From NCBI GenBank assembly GCA_027625915.1, contig JANTQA010000026.1, positions 1,488,001 to 1,552,000 of the forward strand: a stretch of 64,000 bases of DNA. Reading direction: 5' to 3'. Of the stretch, positions 34,221 to 46,160 are shown in pieces. The notes under the pieces were generated by a model that searched no databases, was not told the DNA's origin, and saw nothing but the letters and a program-made list of their open reading frames with translations. The position numbers and the translations under genes are program-made. Source of the stretch: Anaeramoeba flamelloides (Eukaryota; Metamonada; Anaeramoebidae). Position 1 is the first letter of the stretch. The number at the start of each line of letters is the position of its first letter.

Positions 34221-35704
34221 AAAACAATGGGCCGACCTCGATTTTTTTGTCAATTTTTTAATAATGAACCAATTTTGAACAAATTTTATATTTGATTTTG
34301 TTATCCCAAATACTACTTGGATTCTAAGAAGAAAAATCCCAGATCTGTCAGTTCTTCAAAATATTAAATAAAGATGTTTTATTGTACAAATAATCCCTTC
34401 TACAACCTCAAAAAACATCCAATATTTCGTATTCTTAGATGTATGAAATAATTCTTTTTGATATATTAATTTAATTTCATCCAGGTAGAATTCATTTCGA
34501 GTCTTTTATTTAATTTTAATTCAATTTTTAAATTTATTTGTCAAAAATAAAAAACTATTTAAAAATCAAAAGTAATTTTTGACAAATAAAAAAAAAATCA
34601 AAAGAAAATTAAATTTTCAAAGGGAGACAATATAAAAGATCCCCAAAAGTCACACTCAGCAACAACTTTAACAACACACCTCTTTAAATATTGCTTAAAT
34701 TTTGAAATATTTCCAAGATAAGAGGAATTATTAACCAATGAAGAAACACTATTAATTGAAAATTGCATAACAACATTTTGAGGTTAAAAAAAAAATTACA
34801 TACTTTAATGATCAGAACTTTAAAGAGAAGATACTCACACAACCATTTTTTTCTTTATAAAAATAACAAATTAATTCCAAATAGAGGAAAAATAAACCAC
34901 AAATTATTAATCGAGGTCATTTCAATTGGTTGTTACAAAACAAAAAAAAAAATCATAAAAAAAACAAAAAAATCAAAATGATTCTGATTTTGAATAATTC
35001 AAAATGAATATTTTCTTCAAACATCCATTCAAACATTGTAAAAAACTCACAAGCAATCAGATTACAACAGGTCACCTTTTACTGGAAAATAATTTATTAC
35101 AAAATTTTAGGTTTATCTTAGCCTGTCATAACCCTTTTACGGTTTATTATATAGAATAAAGTTTTATAAAAGAAAATCAATTTCTAGGTCTTATAAATTT
35201 CCATGTTTGGGCTGGAACGGCTTTTCGAATCAACTATATTATTCTTCAACACAGAATAAAATGATTCAAAATTTCATATTACTGCCAACAATAATCATAT
35301 TTTTTCCCTTTTTCTTTTTTATTTTTTTTTTTTGCAAAAGAGACATGAATACCAATTTATCCTGGGTATAAAAGTCCGAAATTTAGATCAAATTGTTCTT
35401 GATTAAAATGATAAATAATTTTAAAATTATTAATTTTTTCTAAATTTATAACAACCCTTGAAGTTTTGTATATTTCTTAGATTTTTTCGGATTTACAAAA
35501 TTAAAAAAATCCTATTGATCAAAAAAAAAAAAAATAAATAAATAAAAAAAACAAATAAATGTGATGAAAAATAATATTTTATTGTTTACCTAAAGGTGTA
35601 AATATTTTTCATTTGTCTAGAATATAATAATATTAAAATTTATATTCATTAAATTTGTTTCAATATATAAAATTTCATTTAATATTATTTTTATTATTGA
35701 TTGA
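34221..35704. other. Intergenic region, no gene recognised
   Basis: AT-rich sequence. A small inverted repeat near 34541-34600 (TTGTCAAAAATAA...TTTTTGACAAATAA) is visible. Nothing coding is supported. Confidence 0.5.
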
Positions 35705-36879
35705 TTAATTTTTATTACTTTTATGAGAAAGCGAAAGGAAGGAATCTAAAAGGGGGCTGTTTGAGTAATTCTCCAAATTTGATGACAATTCCTTCAATCT
35801 ATTTTTCGTGAATATTGACTGGATTTTATAATTTAATGAATAGTTAGTGGTAATTTTTTCAATTTCTCGGACTTTTGTTGGTAATTCATTCTTATTTTCA
35901 TATCTGAGTTTTTTAATGTTTCGGTTGATGAAATTTTGTGCTTTATTTTGCCCAATCACAATGCTGTCAAGTGACTGTCTCATTGTTTCAAAGGACTTGA
36001 TCATGAAATCGTCGACGGATCTTTTTGTTTCTCCTTTGGCGAATATTTCCTTTGGTGTCAAGGATTTGAGGAAGTTTTTTGAGAGGAGTGTTAGATTGTA
36101 GCTTATTGGGATGCTTAAAAAAACATCATTGATATTTTGTTTTGAATGGTAATTACTATTTGGTTTTAATTTGTTTTTTAAAACAAAAAGAAAAAAAATT
36201 ATTAAACAAAAAGATTGAAAAAAAAAAAGAAAAAAAAAAAAGCAAAAATTAAATTTAGGAAATTAACAAAAAAAAAAAACGAAAAAAAGAAAAAACAAAA
36301 AAAAAAAACGAAAAAAAGAAAAAACAAAAAAAAAAAAAATACATCCTGCAACCAGGATCTGTTTTTTCAAAAAAAAAAAGGGAAAGAAAGAAGAATGCGT
36401 TACACTTTTCTGTTGGTTCCAGATTTTTTATAGAGACTAAGGTATTTCTGTGACATAGAAAAGGCTTTGATTGAGAGCTCGCTCACTAAAGAAATGATTG
36501 GATCGTAAACAAGCAAAATAGGTTTCTCGATCTTCTTTTGCCAATTCATATGCTTCTGCGCTATGCTCTTGTTATAAAAGTTGCCAAAAGAGCTATTAAC
36601 TGTCCATCCCAAGATCTCATATTCAAAATTGGATTCTTTTAAAAATGAAGACACGTCTTTTAAAAATTCTTCTTCTTCCTCGTCTTGGTATGAGCTTGAG
36701 CTGTAGTCTGGTAGTGTGAAGAAATTTGTTACCAAATAGGTCGTATCATTTCGGAATCCAGTAACAATACCAAAGGTTGTTTTTGGAAGGTTTTTGTGTG
36801 TATTTTCAACCAATTTAGAGAGTGCTAAGCTATTCAATAGCACGTTTTGTACAGGTGGTTGTTCAGTTTGAGAATCCAT
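35705..36879 (-). CDS. EIF3H: Eukaryotic translation initiation factor 3 subunit H
   Basis: MPN-domain subunit of the eIF3 complex, which assembles on the 40S ribosome during initiation. Exon 1 is 36879-36404 and exon 2 is 36155-35705 on the minus strand. The 248-base intron is phase 2 (donor GTAACG, acceptor ATAG). The product is 308 residues (human eIF3h is 352). The N-terminal MPN domain has VLLNSLALSKLVENTH, TTFGIVTGF, VTNFFTLPDY, YEILGWTVNSSFGNFYN and PILLVYDPIISLVSELSIKA then F, which follow the eIF3h pattern. The metalloprotease His-x-His motif after GW is absent, as in eIF3h, so it is structural and not a deubiquitinase. Exon 2 carries the VFLSIPISYN helix (human FEEVPIVIKN), a coiled C-terminus and NSPLLDSFLSLSHKSNKN at the end. 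Confidence 0.88.
36156..36403 (-). other. eIF3h intron with purine-rich tandem repeat
   Basis: Phase-2 intron. On the plus strand, about 36215-36340 is nearly pure A with C and G punctuation, including a ~33-base unit (ACGAAAAAAAGAAAAAACAA then A run) repeated in tandem at about 36275-36340. On the coding strand this is a very long polypyrimidine tract, consistent with the T-rich 3' halves of other introns here. Confidence 0.7.
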
Positions 36880-38659
36880 ATAATTCTTATTATTATTATT
36901 CGGTTTTTAAAAAGACAAATTAAAAAAAATGTTTTTTAGATTATTTTGATTAAAAGAAGATAGGAGTGAACAATTCTTTAATTGTTTTGATGTTAATGGA
37001 AGAAGTGTGTTTATTTTAAGTCCTTATCATTTTCAAGTTCTTTCTAAATTTGTGGTTTAGATGCAGGATTTCCAAAATATATTTTTTAATGTAAAAACAC
37101 TTTGATGGATGGAAATTGTTGTTTGTAAATACTAAAGACAGTGTAGAACATTTTGAAATCTTTGACTACTTTAAGGTTAGAGGTTTTTTTTTGGTTATTA
37201 GGTTTTTTGAGAGATTTGTAAAGACAAAAATTGAACATTTTCTAAATTTTGTTTCTGAAGATATAATAATTATCAAAGAAGTTATGTGTTTAGAAGATGA
37301 CTTTTGGAGGGAATTAAACATCAAATCACTAATTTAGATTGGTAGTGTGCCAAAAATTAATCTTTGATAGTTGTTGTTTATACCCAGATTAACCCCTTTT
37401 TTGTATATCAGAGATCCCAAATATTTTCTTTCCTTTATTTATGGAGAAACATTTAATATCCCATTTTTCTTATTTTCAATAAAGTATTTCCTGAATTATA
37501 GCTACCACCAAACAAAAGACTCAACCATCAACTCCCAAATTACATCACAATATCAACAGAAAATGATCCAACTTTAAATTAAATTCAAATAAGGAAGTTC
37601 AAAGTTTGTAAAAGATCAAGTGACAATAGTATCAATATAGATAATAACCAAACAAAGAACACCACATAGCAACCAATAAGAAGTTATAATCTTTCAATAT
37701 TAAAAAAAGTAGTAACAACAACAATAATAATCAGAATCAAAAATTTAATTTTGTTTTTTAACTTTTATTTTTATTACTTCAAAAAAAAATAACTCTCCAA
37801 TTTCATGTGTTTCCAAACTTTTTTTTAAATAATTATCTTTCAATAATAAATTTGAAAATTTAACTAAAAAATTCTTTTATTTCTGAAATCAAATTTTTAG
37901 ATTCAAAAACAAATTATTTAATTTTTATAAATTTATTTTTGTCATTTTAAAATGAAACTTTGTTTCTTTCAAAGGTATTGATTTTTTTTTCTAATATCAA
38001 TTGATTTACTCTAATTGAGTTTTGAAATCCAAATAAAAAATAATTAGAATAATACACATAAAAGAATAGTTGATATCAGTATGAAATAAAACCAATAAAA
38101 TTATAGATTTTCTGTATAAATTGAAAAACTCAAATTCTTAGATGTATCATATAGAAAAAAAGAACAAATATGTTCCTATTGATCCCCTATTTAAGATCCA
38201 AATAAAATTCTAAAAAAAAATAAATAATATTTTTCTCGACAATATTTTTCACACTTTCCAATTACACCGAGAATAACAAGTTTTTACCAAGTGCTTATAT
38301 ATCATGCAATAAAAAAAAGTGTAAATTAATGAGGTTTCATAAAAAAAATCAAAAAAAAAAATTAAATTAAATATAAAATTAACATTATAAAATTGTTTAC
38401 TTTCGCACTTACAATTAAAATCATAAAGTTTTCAAAATAAAACTTTCGAAATTATTTTATCTATTTATTTTTAGAAACTCTACCCAAAGGAAAAATTAAT
38501 ATTCCAAAAAGACTTCTAACCAAATTTGATTTTACATATAAAAGAGAGACTTTAAAAAAAAGCTAAAAATGAAACTTTAGGAATTTTTTTTTCAGATCCC
38601 AAATAAATTCCTTTTGTCAAAATCAAAATAGAATAATTACAGACAAAAAATTTCAAAAT
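36880..38659. other. Intergenic region
   Basis: No supported gene. It contains the third copy of a dispersed repeat (about 38005-38330). Short open frames at 37116-37337 and 37371-37577 have no recognisable domain. Confidence 0.5.
38005..38330. repeat. Dispersed repeat, three-copy family (copy 3)
   Basis: Contains TTAGAATAATACACATAAAA then GAATAGTTGATAT, GAAAAACTCAAATTCTTAGA, ATATTTTTCTCGAC, TTTTTACCAAGTGCTTATAT then ATCATGCAATAAAAAAAA. Collinear with 6870-7175, where AATAGTTGATAT and CTTGCAATAAAAAAAA also occur. Confidence 0.65.
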
Positions 38660-38669
38660 AAAAACTACC

Positions 38670-38675
<6 letters not shown>
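38660..38675. repeat. Target-site duplication, left copy
   Basis: AAAAACTACCAATTTT, identical to 40001-40016, on either side of the retrotransposon. The right edge of this copy merges with the T run. Confidence 0.85.
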
Positions 38676-38700
<25 letters not shown>

Positions 38701-40000
38701 TTGAAGAGAGAAAATTGCTTTTCTCCTGTGTGCCCTAATTTCTAAACTTTTTTTTAGAAATTTTGTTAAAGAATCACAAATTTTATTATCACTTACTAAT
38801 GATAATATATATGATGAATTCTTTTTATTAATAATATCTCTGATATTATTAATTTTTTTTTTTTTTTCAAATAATTCAGATATCCAGATTTTTCGATTTA
38901 TTTTATAGGCCGGACAGTCCCATAAAAAATGATCGAAATCTTCAATGATATCAATATTTAACTTTTCTTTACATAAATCACAATTTTTATTTTTATTTTT
39001 ACTTGTTACATAAGAGTACCTATTTAAACAATTAGTAAAATTTCGAAATTTTAGAATTGTTTTTGAAGCTTTCCAGTTTAAATATTTTTTGTTGTTTGAA
39101 ATTGCAATTTTGTTGTTTTATAATTTTTAGATATTGTTGAACTTTCCAACTAGGTGAATTTTCCAATTCGGTTAATCGAAAAACTTTTTAATTCTAAATC
39201 TAATAATTTTAATCCCTTAGTGTGCTAATTAATATTTTCATTTTCCAATTTTCGAAAATTTAGTATTGTTTTTTAATTTTTTTTAAATTTAAGAAATCTA
39301 ATTTTTCTATCAATTTATATTTTCTTCGGTATATTTTTAATCTAGCGAGATCAATTTTTGCTTCAGTTTTATAAATTAATCGAGGTGAATGGATATTAAT
39401 TTGTAAGAAATTTGTGACTGTTTTATTGATAAATCTATCAATTCTTTCAAAATCATTTTGTTTCAAGTCAAATATTTCAAGACCATAATAAAGTTGACTT
39501 AAAATGAGAGCTTTGAAAGAAGTTATTTTGACTCCATTGTTGAGTTTATTTTGTTGAAACAATCGATTAAGTGTTTCCAAGGACTTTTCCACTTTTTTTG
39601 AAATTATATTCAAGATGCGTGTTTTTTTCTAACCAAATCCCAAGATAAAAAATATCTTTTAATTCTTTTTTATATTTGGTTTTTTTATTATGTGGGTTCA
39701 TCCCGAATCTTTTTATTATTTCAAAAATACTTTCTAAATTAATTTTTAGAGAGATTAATGGCCCTTTCATAATAAGAATAAGATCATCTGCATACATTTG
39801 AACATGAACAGCTAAAGTTTTTAACTTTTCTAGTAGGAAATGAGATATAAATGCGAAGAGAATTGGTGATAAGGGATCTCCTTGATAAACTCCAATTCCT
39901 TCTTTTTTGTAATATCTCAAGAGCCAATTTTTAATTGTTTCATTTTTGATAAATTTTTTAATAGATTGATATATTAACGAGTGTTGTATAGAGTCAAAAC
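38676..40000 (-). mobile_element. 5'-truncated non-LTR (LINE) retrotransposon
   Basis: An insertion of about 1.3 kb on the minus strand. It ends in a poly-A tail (T run 38676-38697 on the plus strand) and is flanked by a 16-base target-site duplication. Only the 3' part of the reverse transcriptase ORF, a zf-RVT-like C-terminus and a short 3' UTR remain, the usual result of incomplete target-primed reverse transcription. The 3' UTR contains a small imperfect hairpin around GAAGAGAGAAAATTGCTTTT then CTCC. Confidence 0.85.
38890..40000 (-). pseudogene. Broken reverse transcriptase with C-terminal zinc-finger region
   Basis: RT fragment read from high to low coordinate: FDSIQHSLIYQSIKKF then INKWLL-like NWLLRYYKKE, then GVYQGDPLSP (motif B, near 39880), then VQMYADDLILI (catalytic YADD, motif C, near 39790), then GMNPHNKKTKY and FYLGIWLE. 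The frame shifts inside an A run near 39600. The next frame continues the thumb (ALILSQLYYGLEIF then FINKTVTNFLQ) and stops at 39260. Further down (about 38900-39060) another frame gives CDLCKEKL, then HFLWDCPAYKINRK, a zf-RVT-like CxxC...H...C pattern. The 5' end is missing, so the copy is inactive. Confidence 0.88.
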
Positions 40001-40016
40001 AAAAACTACCAATTTT
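40001..40016. repeat. Target-site duplication, right copy
   Basis: AAAAACTACCAATTTT, matching 38660-38675. It marks the truncated 5' boundary of the LINE. Confidence 0.85.
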
Positions 40017-43000
40017 ATTTATTTGAAATATAAGGATTTAAGTTCAACTAATGAAGTCGAATCAATAAAATCAAATCTTTACCTTTTTACTAATTTCTTA
40101 TTGAATCAGAAAATAATATGTACTCTTATTCAAATATTGTGAATCAGCTAAAATAATAAATTGAAAAAAATATATACCCTTTAGTATTCAAAAACAATAA
40201 ATAACTAAATCTGATTTGTAATTCACTTTTAAGTCATTATAAATATATAAAAAACTGATATATTAAGAATTAAAAAAAAAAATAAAAACAAAAACTAAAA
40301 AAAAGTTTTGAAATGAGCAATATGGATTTTTTATTACTGAACTTTCACTGAAAAAAAGTTAACCAACAAGATTTTTTATGAATAAAAAAATCCATTTTCA
40401 AAGACATTACATAGTCACAATTTTCATAGTGATTATTTGTCTTTTCGAAGAACTTTTTTTTTTTTTCACAGGATCTTTCTAGAAAAAAAAAAAAAAAAAG
40501 AAAAAAAAAGAAGAATTTTGAAAAGAAAAACAAAAAAAAAAACAGAAAAACTAAAATTTGCAAAATTAGAAAAAATGATTCGGATTCAAAAATTTGAAAA
40601 TATTTTTTTGTTAATAATTCTGGAATAAACCCTTTAAAATAACTCCCATTAACATTATAAAATGAGTCAAAATTTTTGAAAAATAGTTTATATTAGATAC
40701 TATTTCTCATCATATTTCGTCTTTAAAGTTCTTTCATTACAATTTTTTTTTTTTTACAAATTAAAAAAAAAAACATATAAATATGTTAATTTGAACATTC
40801 TTATTTACTTTGTGATAAGTGAAATTAAATACTGTAGTTCTTAAATAAAAGTTTTATTTTGGCATTATATTTTATGTTTGATGGAAAAATTAAAATTAAT
40901 TATTTTTGAAGGATCAAGTTGAATTCTTAAAATGGATATTACGAGCAAACACAAAAAAAATATTTTTTTTCTGACCGTATAAATAATATTTAATCAATAA
41001 AAAAGTGAAAATGTTGACTTTGGGTATTAAAATATTGGCTCACGACTAAACCCTCTCAAAATTTTCAAAGTGATAGTATAAGTCAATTAAAAAATAAAAA
41101 ATAAAATAGGGTTACATACAATCCATTGTTATATCATTTTATATTTACCATTTTTTGATATATTTTGAATTTAAATTACTTTCTTTAAAAAATGATTGAG
41201 CCTAGAAAATTATTTAATTGAATATAATTAAAAATATTGAATACATCTTCGGGGTTTGTGTTATGTTCCTGATTTTTTGATATTCATTGGACCAATCTGA
41301 TAAGTTTTTGTAATAAATTATCATTACTAAATTTGCAATTATTATCGATATAACAGTACAGCCTATATCCCAGACTAAAAATTAATGAATAATAATTATC
41401 ATTTTGATTTGATTATTGGTTTAATTTGTTTCTTTCTTTTTTTATTTTGATTTATTTTTTTAAAAAATTTATTGCTTTTTTTTTTTTTGCAAATGTTTGT
41501 ATTTATCAAATTATCATTTTTCCAATTTGAAAATTGGAATAATATAGCTAAAAATTTATTAAATTTTTAATTGTGAATTAATTTTTAAAATTTTATCTGA
41601 AGACTAATAACATAATTTATAATTATTTTTATATATTCGAGCCACCTGTTAAATTTGAAATAAGAAGAAAAATTGTAAATTAATCATGAAATTGAAATAA
41701 AAAAATGATATTTACTCTTAAATGTGTTCAAAATAATAATTAATATTAATTCAATAAATTTTTAAAATTTACAAAATAATGAATTCCAAAGATGGAGAAA
41801 CTATTAAAAAAATGATTTAACTGTTATATTATTCATATATTTTATGTTACAGTGTTGAGTTAATTTCGATAAAATATTTTAAAAAAGGTTTTTAATAAAT
41901 CTAATAATTTTACGAGAGTTTTACAAAAGAGAGAAAATTATATTTCCAATATTTCAAAAAAATTGTCTATAAAATCTATTAATTACTCTTGATGGATACA
42001 AACAATAAATTAATATTTCTTAAATTATTTTTTAAAATTTTTAAATTAAAAATCAAAAACAATCAAACATTTAATTAAAAAATCACCCAACTACGATAAT
42101 TTGTTAAATAATATTTGAATTATATTCTTGATTAAATTCCTTAATTAAAAAATATTATACAATTGAAGATTAATAATAATATACAATACCAACTTAACTC
42201 AAAATTATCTTTTCTGAAAAAAAATTTTTCGAATCAATAATTCTTTAAAAAATAATTTACAGAGTATCTGTTTATATAGCCATATTTAAATAATATATGT
42301 CAAAAAGTGCAAGTTTAAATAATTAATGATGATAATATGAATAAAATATAAATGGATAAATTAAAAAGTTTTTTTTTACTCATGATAAAAAAATAATATT
42401 CTATAAAAAACTAAATAAATTTCATATTTTTTTTTTTATTTTTGTTTATTTTTAATAGTATTTTTTTTCTTTAATTTTAATCTTTGGAATTATTATAATA
42501 AAATTTTACCCCATTAATTTATAATATTGTTAAAGTTCGAGTGAAGATAAAAATCACTTAATAAAAGTTTATTGGTTATAACAAAGATAAAATTATATCT
42601 CTTGATATTACCACTCTTAACTTCAATAATAATAAAATTTAATGGGTCTTTTCATTTTTCCTAGATTTTGAAAGAATTTGAAATGAAGAGCCTACAGCCA
42701 AAAATATTACAAAAAATGGTTTAATAATGTACCACTTATTATAATTACATTTGGATTTATATTTTCGTACCGTCTGGACAAAAATGAAAGGGTGATATTT
42801 GAAATTATTCAAAGGTATTCCTTTGAAAAATCCCTCCTTGAAATATTTTAATTTTATAAACCCTTAGATTAATATAATAAAAAATCATTGAAAATAAATT
42901 TTTCAATACAGCTCATAAAAAAAAAAAAAAAATAGTACATACATGGTAAACCAACTTGACTTAGGGAACATATGATGCAAATTAAAAGTGGTATTTCTTT

Positions 43001-43728
43001 TTAATAGAAAGAACATAAAGCAACCTTCAAAGAAAACTTAAATCAAAAAAGTAGTAAATATAATAATGGTATCTTAAAGTTCTATTATTCAAAAAGAAAT
43101 TCTAAAAATAAACAATCAAATGTCAAATCTTTTCTCAAAAAAATAGAGTTAATTTTTATTTGCAAAATTTTTGTCTTCAAAAAAACAATAAAAGTTAATA
43201 AAAATTGCAAAATTAAATAAATTCAATTAAAATTTCACATTTTCTCAAAATATCAAGGAATTAAGCTTCAAAATTGATTTAAACTTAGATATACTCTTAA
43301 ACAATGAATTAGATCTTGAATTGGATATAAGAAGAAGAAAAAAGAATAAGAGTTTTATTTTAAAAAGGGATTTAAGCTCTGTATATAGGTATTTGTGGTT
43401 AACACAAATGGACAAAAGTAAATAATATAAAAAATTGTTTAAAAAAATAAATTTGTTCCAATTCTTAAGATACCTATAAAAGAAGATCAAAAATAAAACT
43501 CAAATTATTATTTGTAGCTAATAATTTTTTTTGAGAGAGTTGATTAATTAGACAAAAAACTCACTTTTACCAAGTTTTTCACCCTTTTTAGGTACCTGGA
43601 AAGATTATGAAATTGTCTACAATACTTGAAAGGTCTCAAATTTTTGTAATGTGGTTCTAATTTTATACTGAGTAAATTATTTCCATTTTTTTATTTTTTT
43701 TTCAAACTATTTTAATTTCTTCTACAAA
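40017..43728. other. Intergenic region
   Basis: AT-rich, with a repeat segment at about 40300-40630. It matches 13290-13460 in its first part and 47960-48060 (GCAAAATTAGAAAAAATGAT against ACAAAATGAGAAAAAATGAT) in its last. No gene is supported. The open frame at 43245-43490 (-) has no recognisable domain. Confidence 0.5.
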
Positions 43729-44199
43729 ATGAGTAAGAGGCATAAGTCTCCAATCCCGAAAAGCTTTAAAATTAATTTAAGACAAGTACCAACGTCCAAA
43801 CAAAGAAATACTTCTCCTTTACTTCTAAGGTCAAACCTCAATACTCACCAAGAAGAACAACAAAAAAAACAAAAACGAAATAAAACCACTACAAATAAGG
43901 ACAAAACCAAAAAAAATTTAAAGAACCAATACCAAAATCAAAACCAAAACCAAAATCAAACTAGAATTAGCACTATCAACAAAAAAACAAAAGATCTTAA
44001 AAATAAAAAAGAAAAAGAAAAAGAAAAAGAAAAAAATGAAAATCAAAACACTTTTACGAATCTAAGTGATGAAGAAATTTTTGATGCACAACTCGAAGGA
44101 ATATCAATCGGCTCACAAAGCTCCTCCGAAAGTGATCTTTCTGGATCAGACTCAAGTTCAGATTTGGAAAACGAAATAAAAGAAACAAAATTAATAAGC
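43729..44199 (+). CDS. Lys/Gln/Ser-rich disordered exon, probable N-terminus of the downstream myotubularin or separate gene
   Basis: ATG-initiated frame of about 157 residues: a basic start (MSKRHKSPIPKSF), a QNQNQNQNQ tract, a (KE)n tract near residue 95, and an acidic serine-rich end (GSQSSSESDLSGSDSSSDLE). The frame becomes homopolymeric after 44199, where a weak donor (GTCTGT) would leave phase 0. That matches the phase of the myotubularin GRAM exon starting at 50151, so it may encode that protein's disordered N-terminus across a ~5.95 kb intron. Alternatively, a GTGTTT donor at 44204 and the acceptor at 44247 join it in phase to a second exon (44248-44564). No domain is recognised. Confidence 0.55.
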
Positions 44200-44247
44200 G
44201 TCTGTGTTTTTAACCATTTATTTTTATTTTTTTTTTTTCTTTACAAG

Positions 44248-44564
44248 ATGAACAAAATTCTAAAACAGAACTCTTTTGGTTTGAGTTTTTTTTTACACAC
44301 TATAAAAACAAATTTTCATCAAAAAAAAAAAAAAAAAATTACAAGTTTGCTTGTTACAATAAAATTGTTGATTCAACAAAAATTAAAAATATTTTCACCA
44401 ATGTTTTGTTGAATGAACAACAAATATTTCATAAAACTAGTTTTGTGGATTTTAATAAAAAATGGAAACCAAACAAGGAAAGGTTTAATATACCAACTAA
44501 TGTCGAAAGAATTCTATTAGCATTTTTATTAAAAAAAAAGAATATTTATTTTCGGGATCATTGA
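44248..44564 (+). CDS. Hypothetical exon, family unknown
   Basis: Open frame preceded by a T-rich tract and TTACAAG acceptor. It reads EQNSKTELFWFEFFFTHYKN, runs in frame through 18 A as a lysine stretch, then YKFACYNKIVDSTKIKNIFT, NVLLNEQQIFHKTSFVDFNK, WKPNKERFNIPTNVERILLA and FLLKKKNIYFRDH, ending at TGA. The mixed hydrophobic, aromatic and charged composition is far from what translated AT-rich spacer gives, which argues it is or was coding. No family is recognised. It could be the second exon of the 43729 gene or a remnant of a mobile-element protein. Confidence 0.4.
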
Positions 44565-45962
44565 GAATCATACTAAACGAATCAAAATAAGATAATAACT
44601 GAACACCAAGACCCTTTTTAATGGTATTTCATATATCTAAATTCAACTTTATTTAGTTTTGGTGTACAATTACTTGGCATTGTTTATTAATTGATTTGAA
44701 GTGGATCTATTATTTCTTATTTTGTTATCATCCAAATCGATGATTGAGACATTTTAAAAAAGTGTGAAAAGAACAGTTTTTCAAAAATATCTTTAAAAAA
44801 GTAAACAAACTTCAATGGGCCTATTTTCATTACATATAGGAAAAAAACTTTTAAATCAGACTTTATTCAATGTCAACTACTTTGAATCAAAACAACAATT
44901 CAAAACGACAAACTCGAAAGTGTTTTTTTTTTTGACACATTTCAGCATATTTCTGTATTTTTAAATATATAAATCTTTTCTTTTATCCTTTCCAGAAAAA
45001 AATTGTAAAAAGGAAAAAAAATTTTCAAAATAAAAAAAAAAAATTGTCAAATCGATTTTAATTGTAAAAATGTTATTGAAAAGGAAAAACTTTCTAATAA
45101 CTTTCTACTTATTTTCCTCTGATCAATAAAGATATCTGAAACTAAAATTGTTCAAATTGAATTAATACCTATAGCTGAACTCTTAACGCCAATTCCACAT
45201 TGATTAGAAAAAGCATAGCAATAAAAAATCCAAAAAACCAAATGTTACTAATGTCTACAATTAAAATTCAAGTTTGGGTAAATTGAAGATGGTTTAATTT
45301 TGGTTTAATTTGATGTTTTGAATTCGATTTTAATTTTAACAATTAATCTATTTTTCGGAATTGGTTTTAGTTTTAAAATGAAGTAAAAAAGAATTAAAAA
45401 AAATATTTGAAAATGAGAACTCTTGTTACCATTTTATAATAAAAAACTGATTTGACAATTTTTTTCCAAATAGTTAAATGGGGTTTACGTTTAAAAATAT
45501 CATAGAATAGACTTTCCCATCATAAAGTCTATAATACAAGACAATGTAAATATTTCACCTAAATGACAATTATTTTGTGAATAACTTACTTTTTCACAAA
45601 AAGATATTTTATCACTAAAAAATCAATTGTACTGAAAAATGTATTTTGATTAAACCAATTTTGTGAAAAAAACTGATCATTTTTTAAACCTAATATATTT
45701 TCTTTTTAAATCTTATGAATTTTGCAGAATTACCAAATCATTATATTAATCCAGTTTTTTGTTGAAGATGTCGATTTATAAGCAAACTCTTTTTCAAACA
45801 AAATAGCACACCTCTCAAATCATCAATACTATTTAATTTGATTGTTAATAAGATAATTACTTATTGGTGATTTTCATTTTAATTCTTCATTTTAATTATT
45901 CATTTTTTCATTTTTTTTTATTTTTGGATCTTGAACAGTTGAAAAATGAAAAAACAAGATAA

Positions 45963-46160
45963 GAAGAAACCAATTTGGAAATAATCTGCAGGTATAAAAA
46001 TGGAAACAGTTTAAGTTTGATTTCGAATGAGCTAGATATAAGAATTAAGAAAGGTCATTATTGGATTGATGTCTTGAACAAAGAAAAAAGAAAATACAAA
46101 AAAACAATACCAACAAAATACCCAGATGAATTGTGGCTTTATACTGAAAATGAGACTTAA
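45963..46160 (+). CDS. Short open frame, possible exon or gene remnant
   Basis: 65 codons without a clear ATG: EETNLEIICRYKNGNSLSLI, SNELDIRIKKGHYWIDVLNK, then TIPTKYPDELWLYTENET and TAA. Codon composition looks protein-like (Trp, His, Cys, Asp present). The NGNSLSLISNELDI stretch resembles a helix-turn-helix in spacing, which is weak evidence. It may be a transposase remnant within the long intron or spacer. Confidence 0.25.
   Translation, partial: EETNLEIICRYKNGNSLSLISNELDIRIKKGHYWIDVLNKEKRKYKKTIPTKYPDELWLYTENET

Noticed and set aside
36215-36433. Poly-Lys open frame
   Set aside because: Translation of the A-rich eIF3h intron on the wrong strand.
40345-40628. Overlapping open frames on both strands
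   Set aside because: Homopolymer artefacts within a repeat fragment.
43245-43490. 81-codon minus-strand frame with SKFKSILKLNS repeats
   Set aside because: Low complexity, no start context, no homologue recognised.
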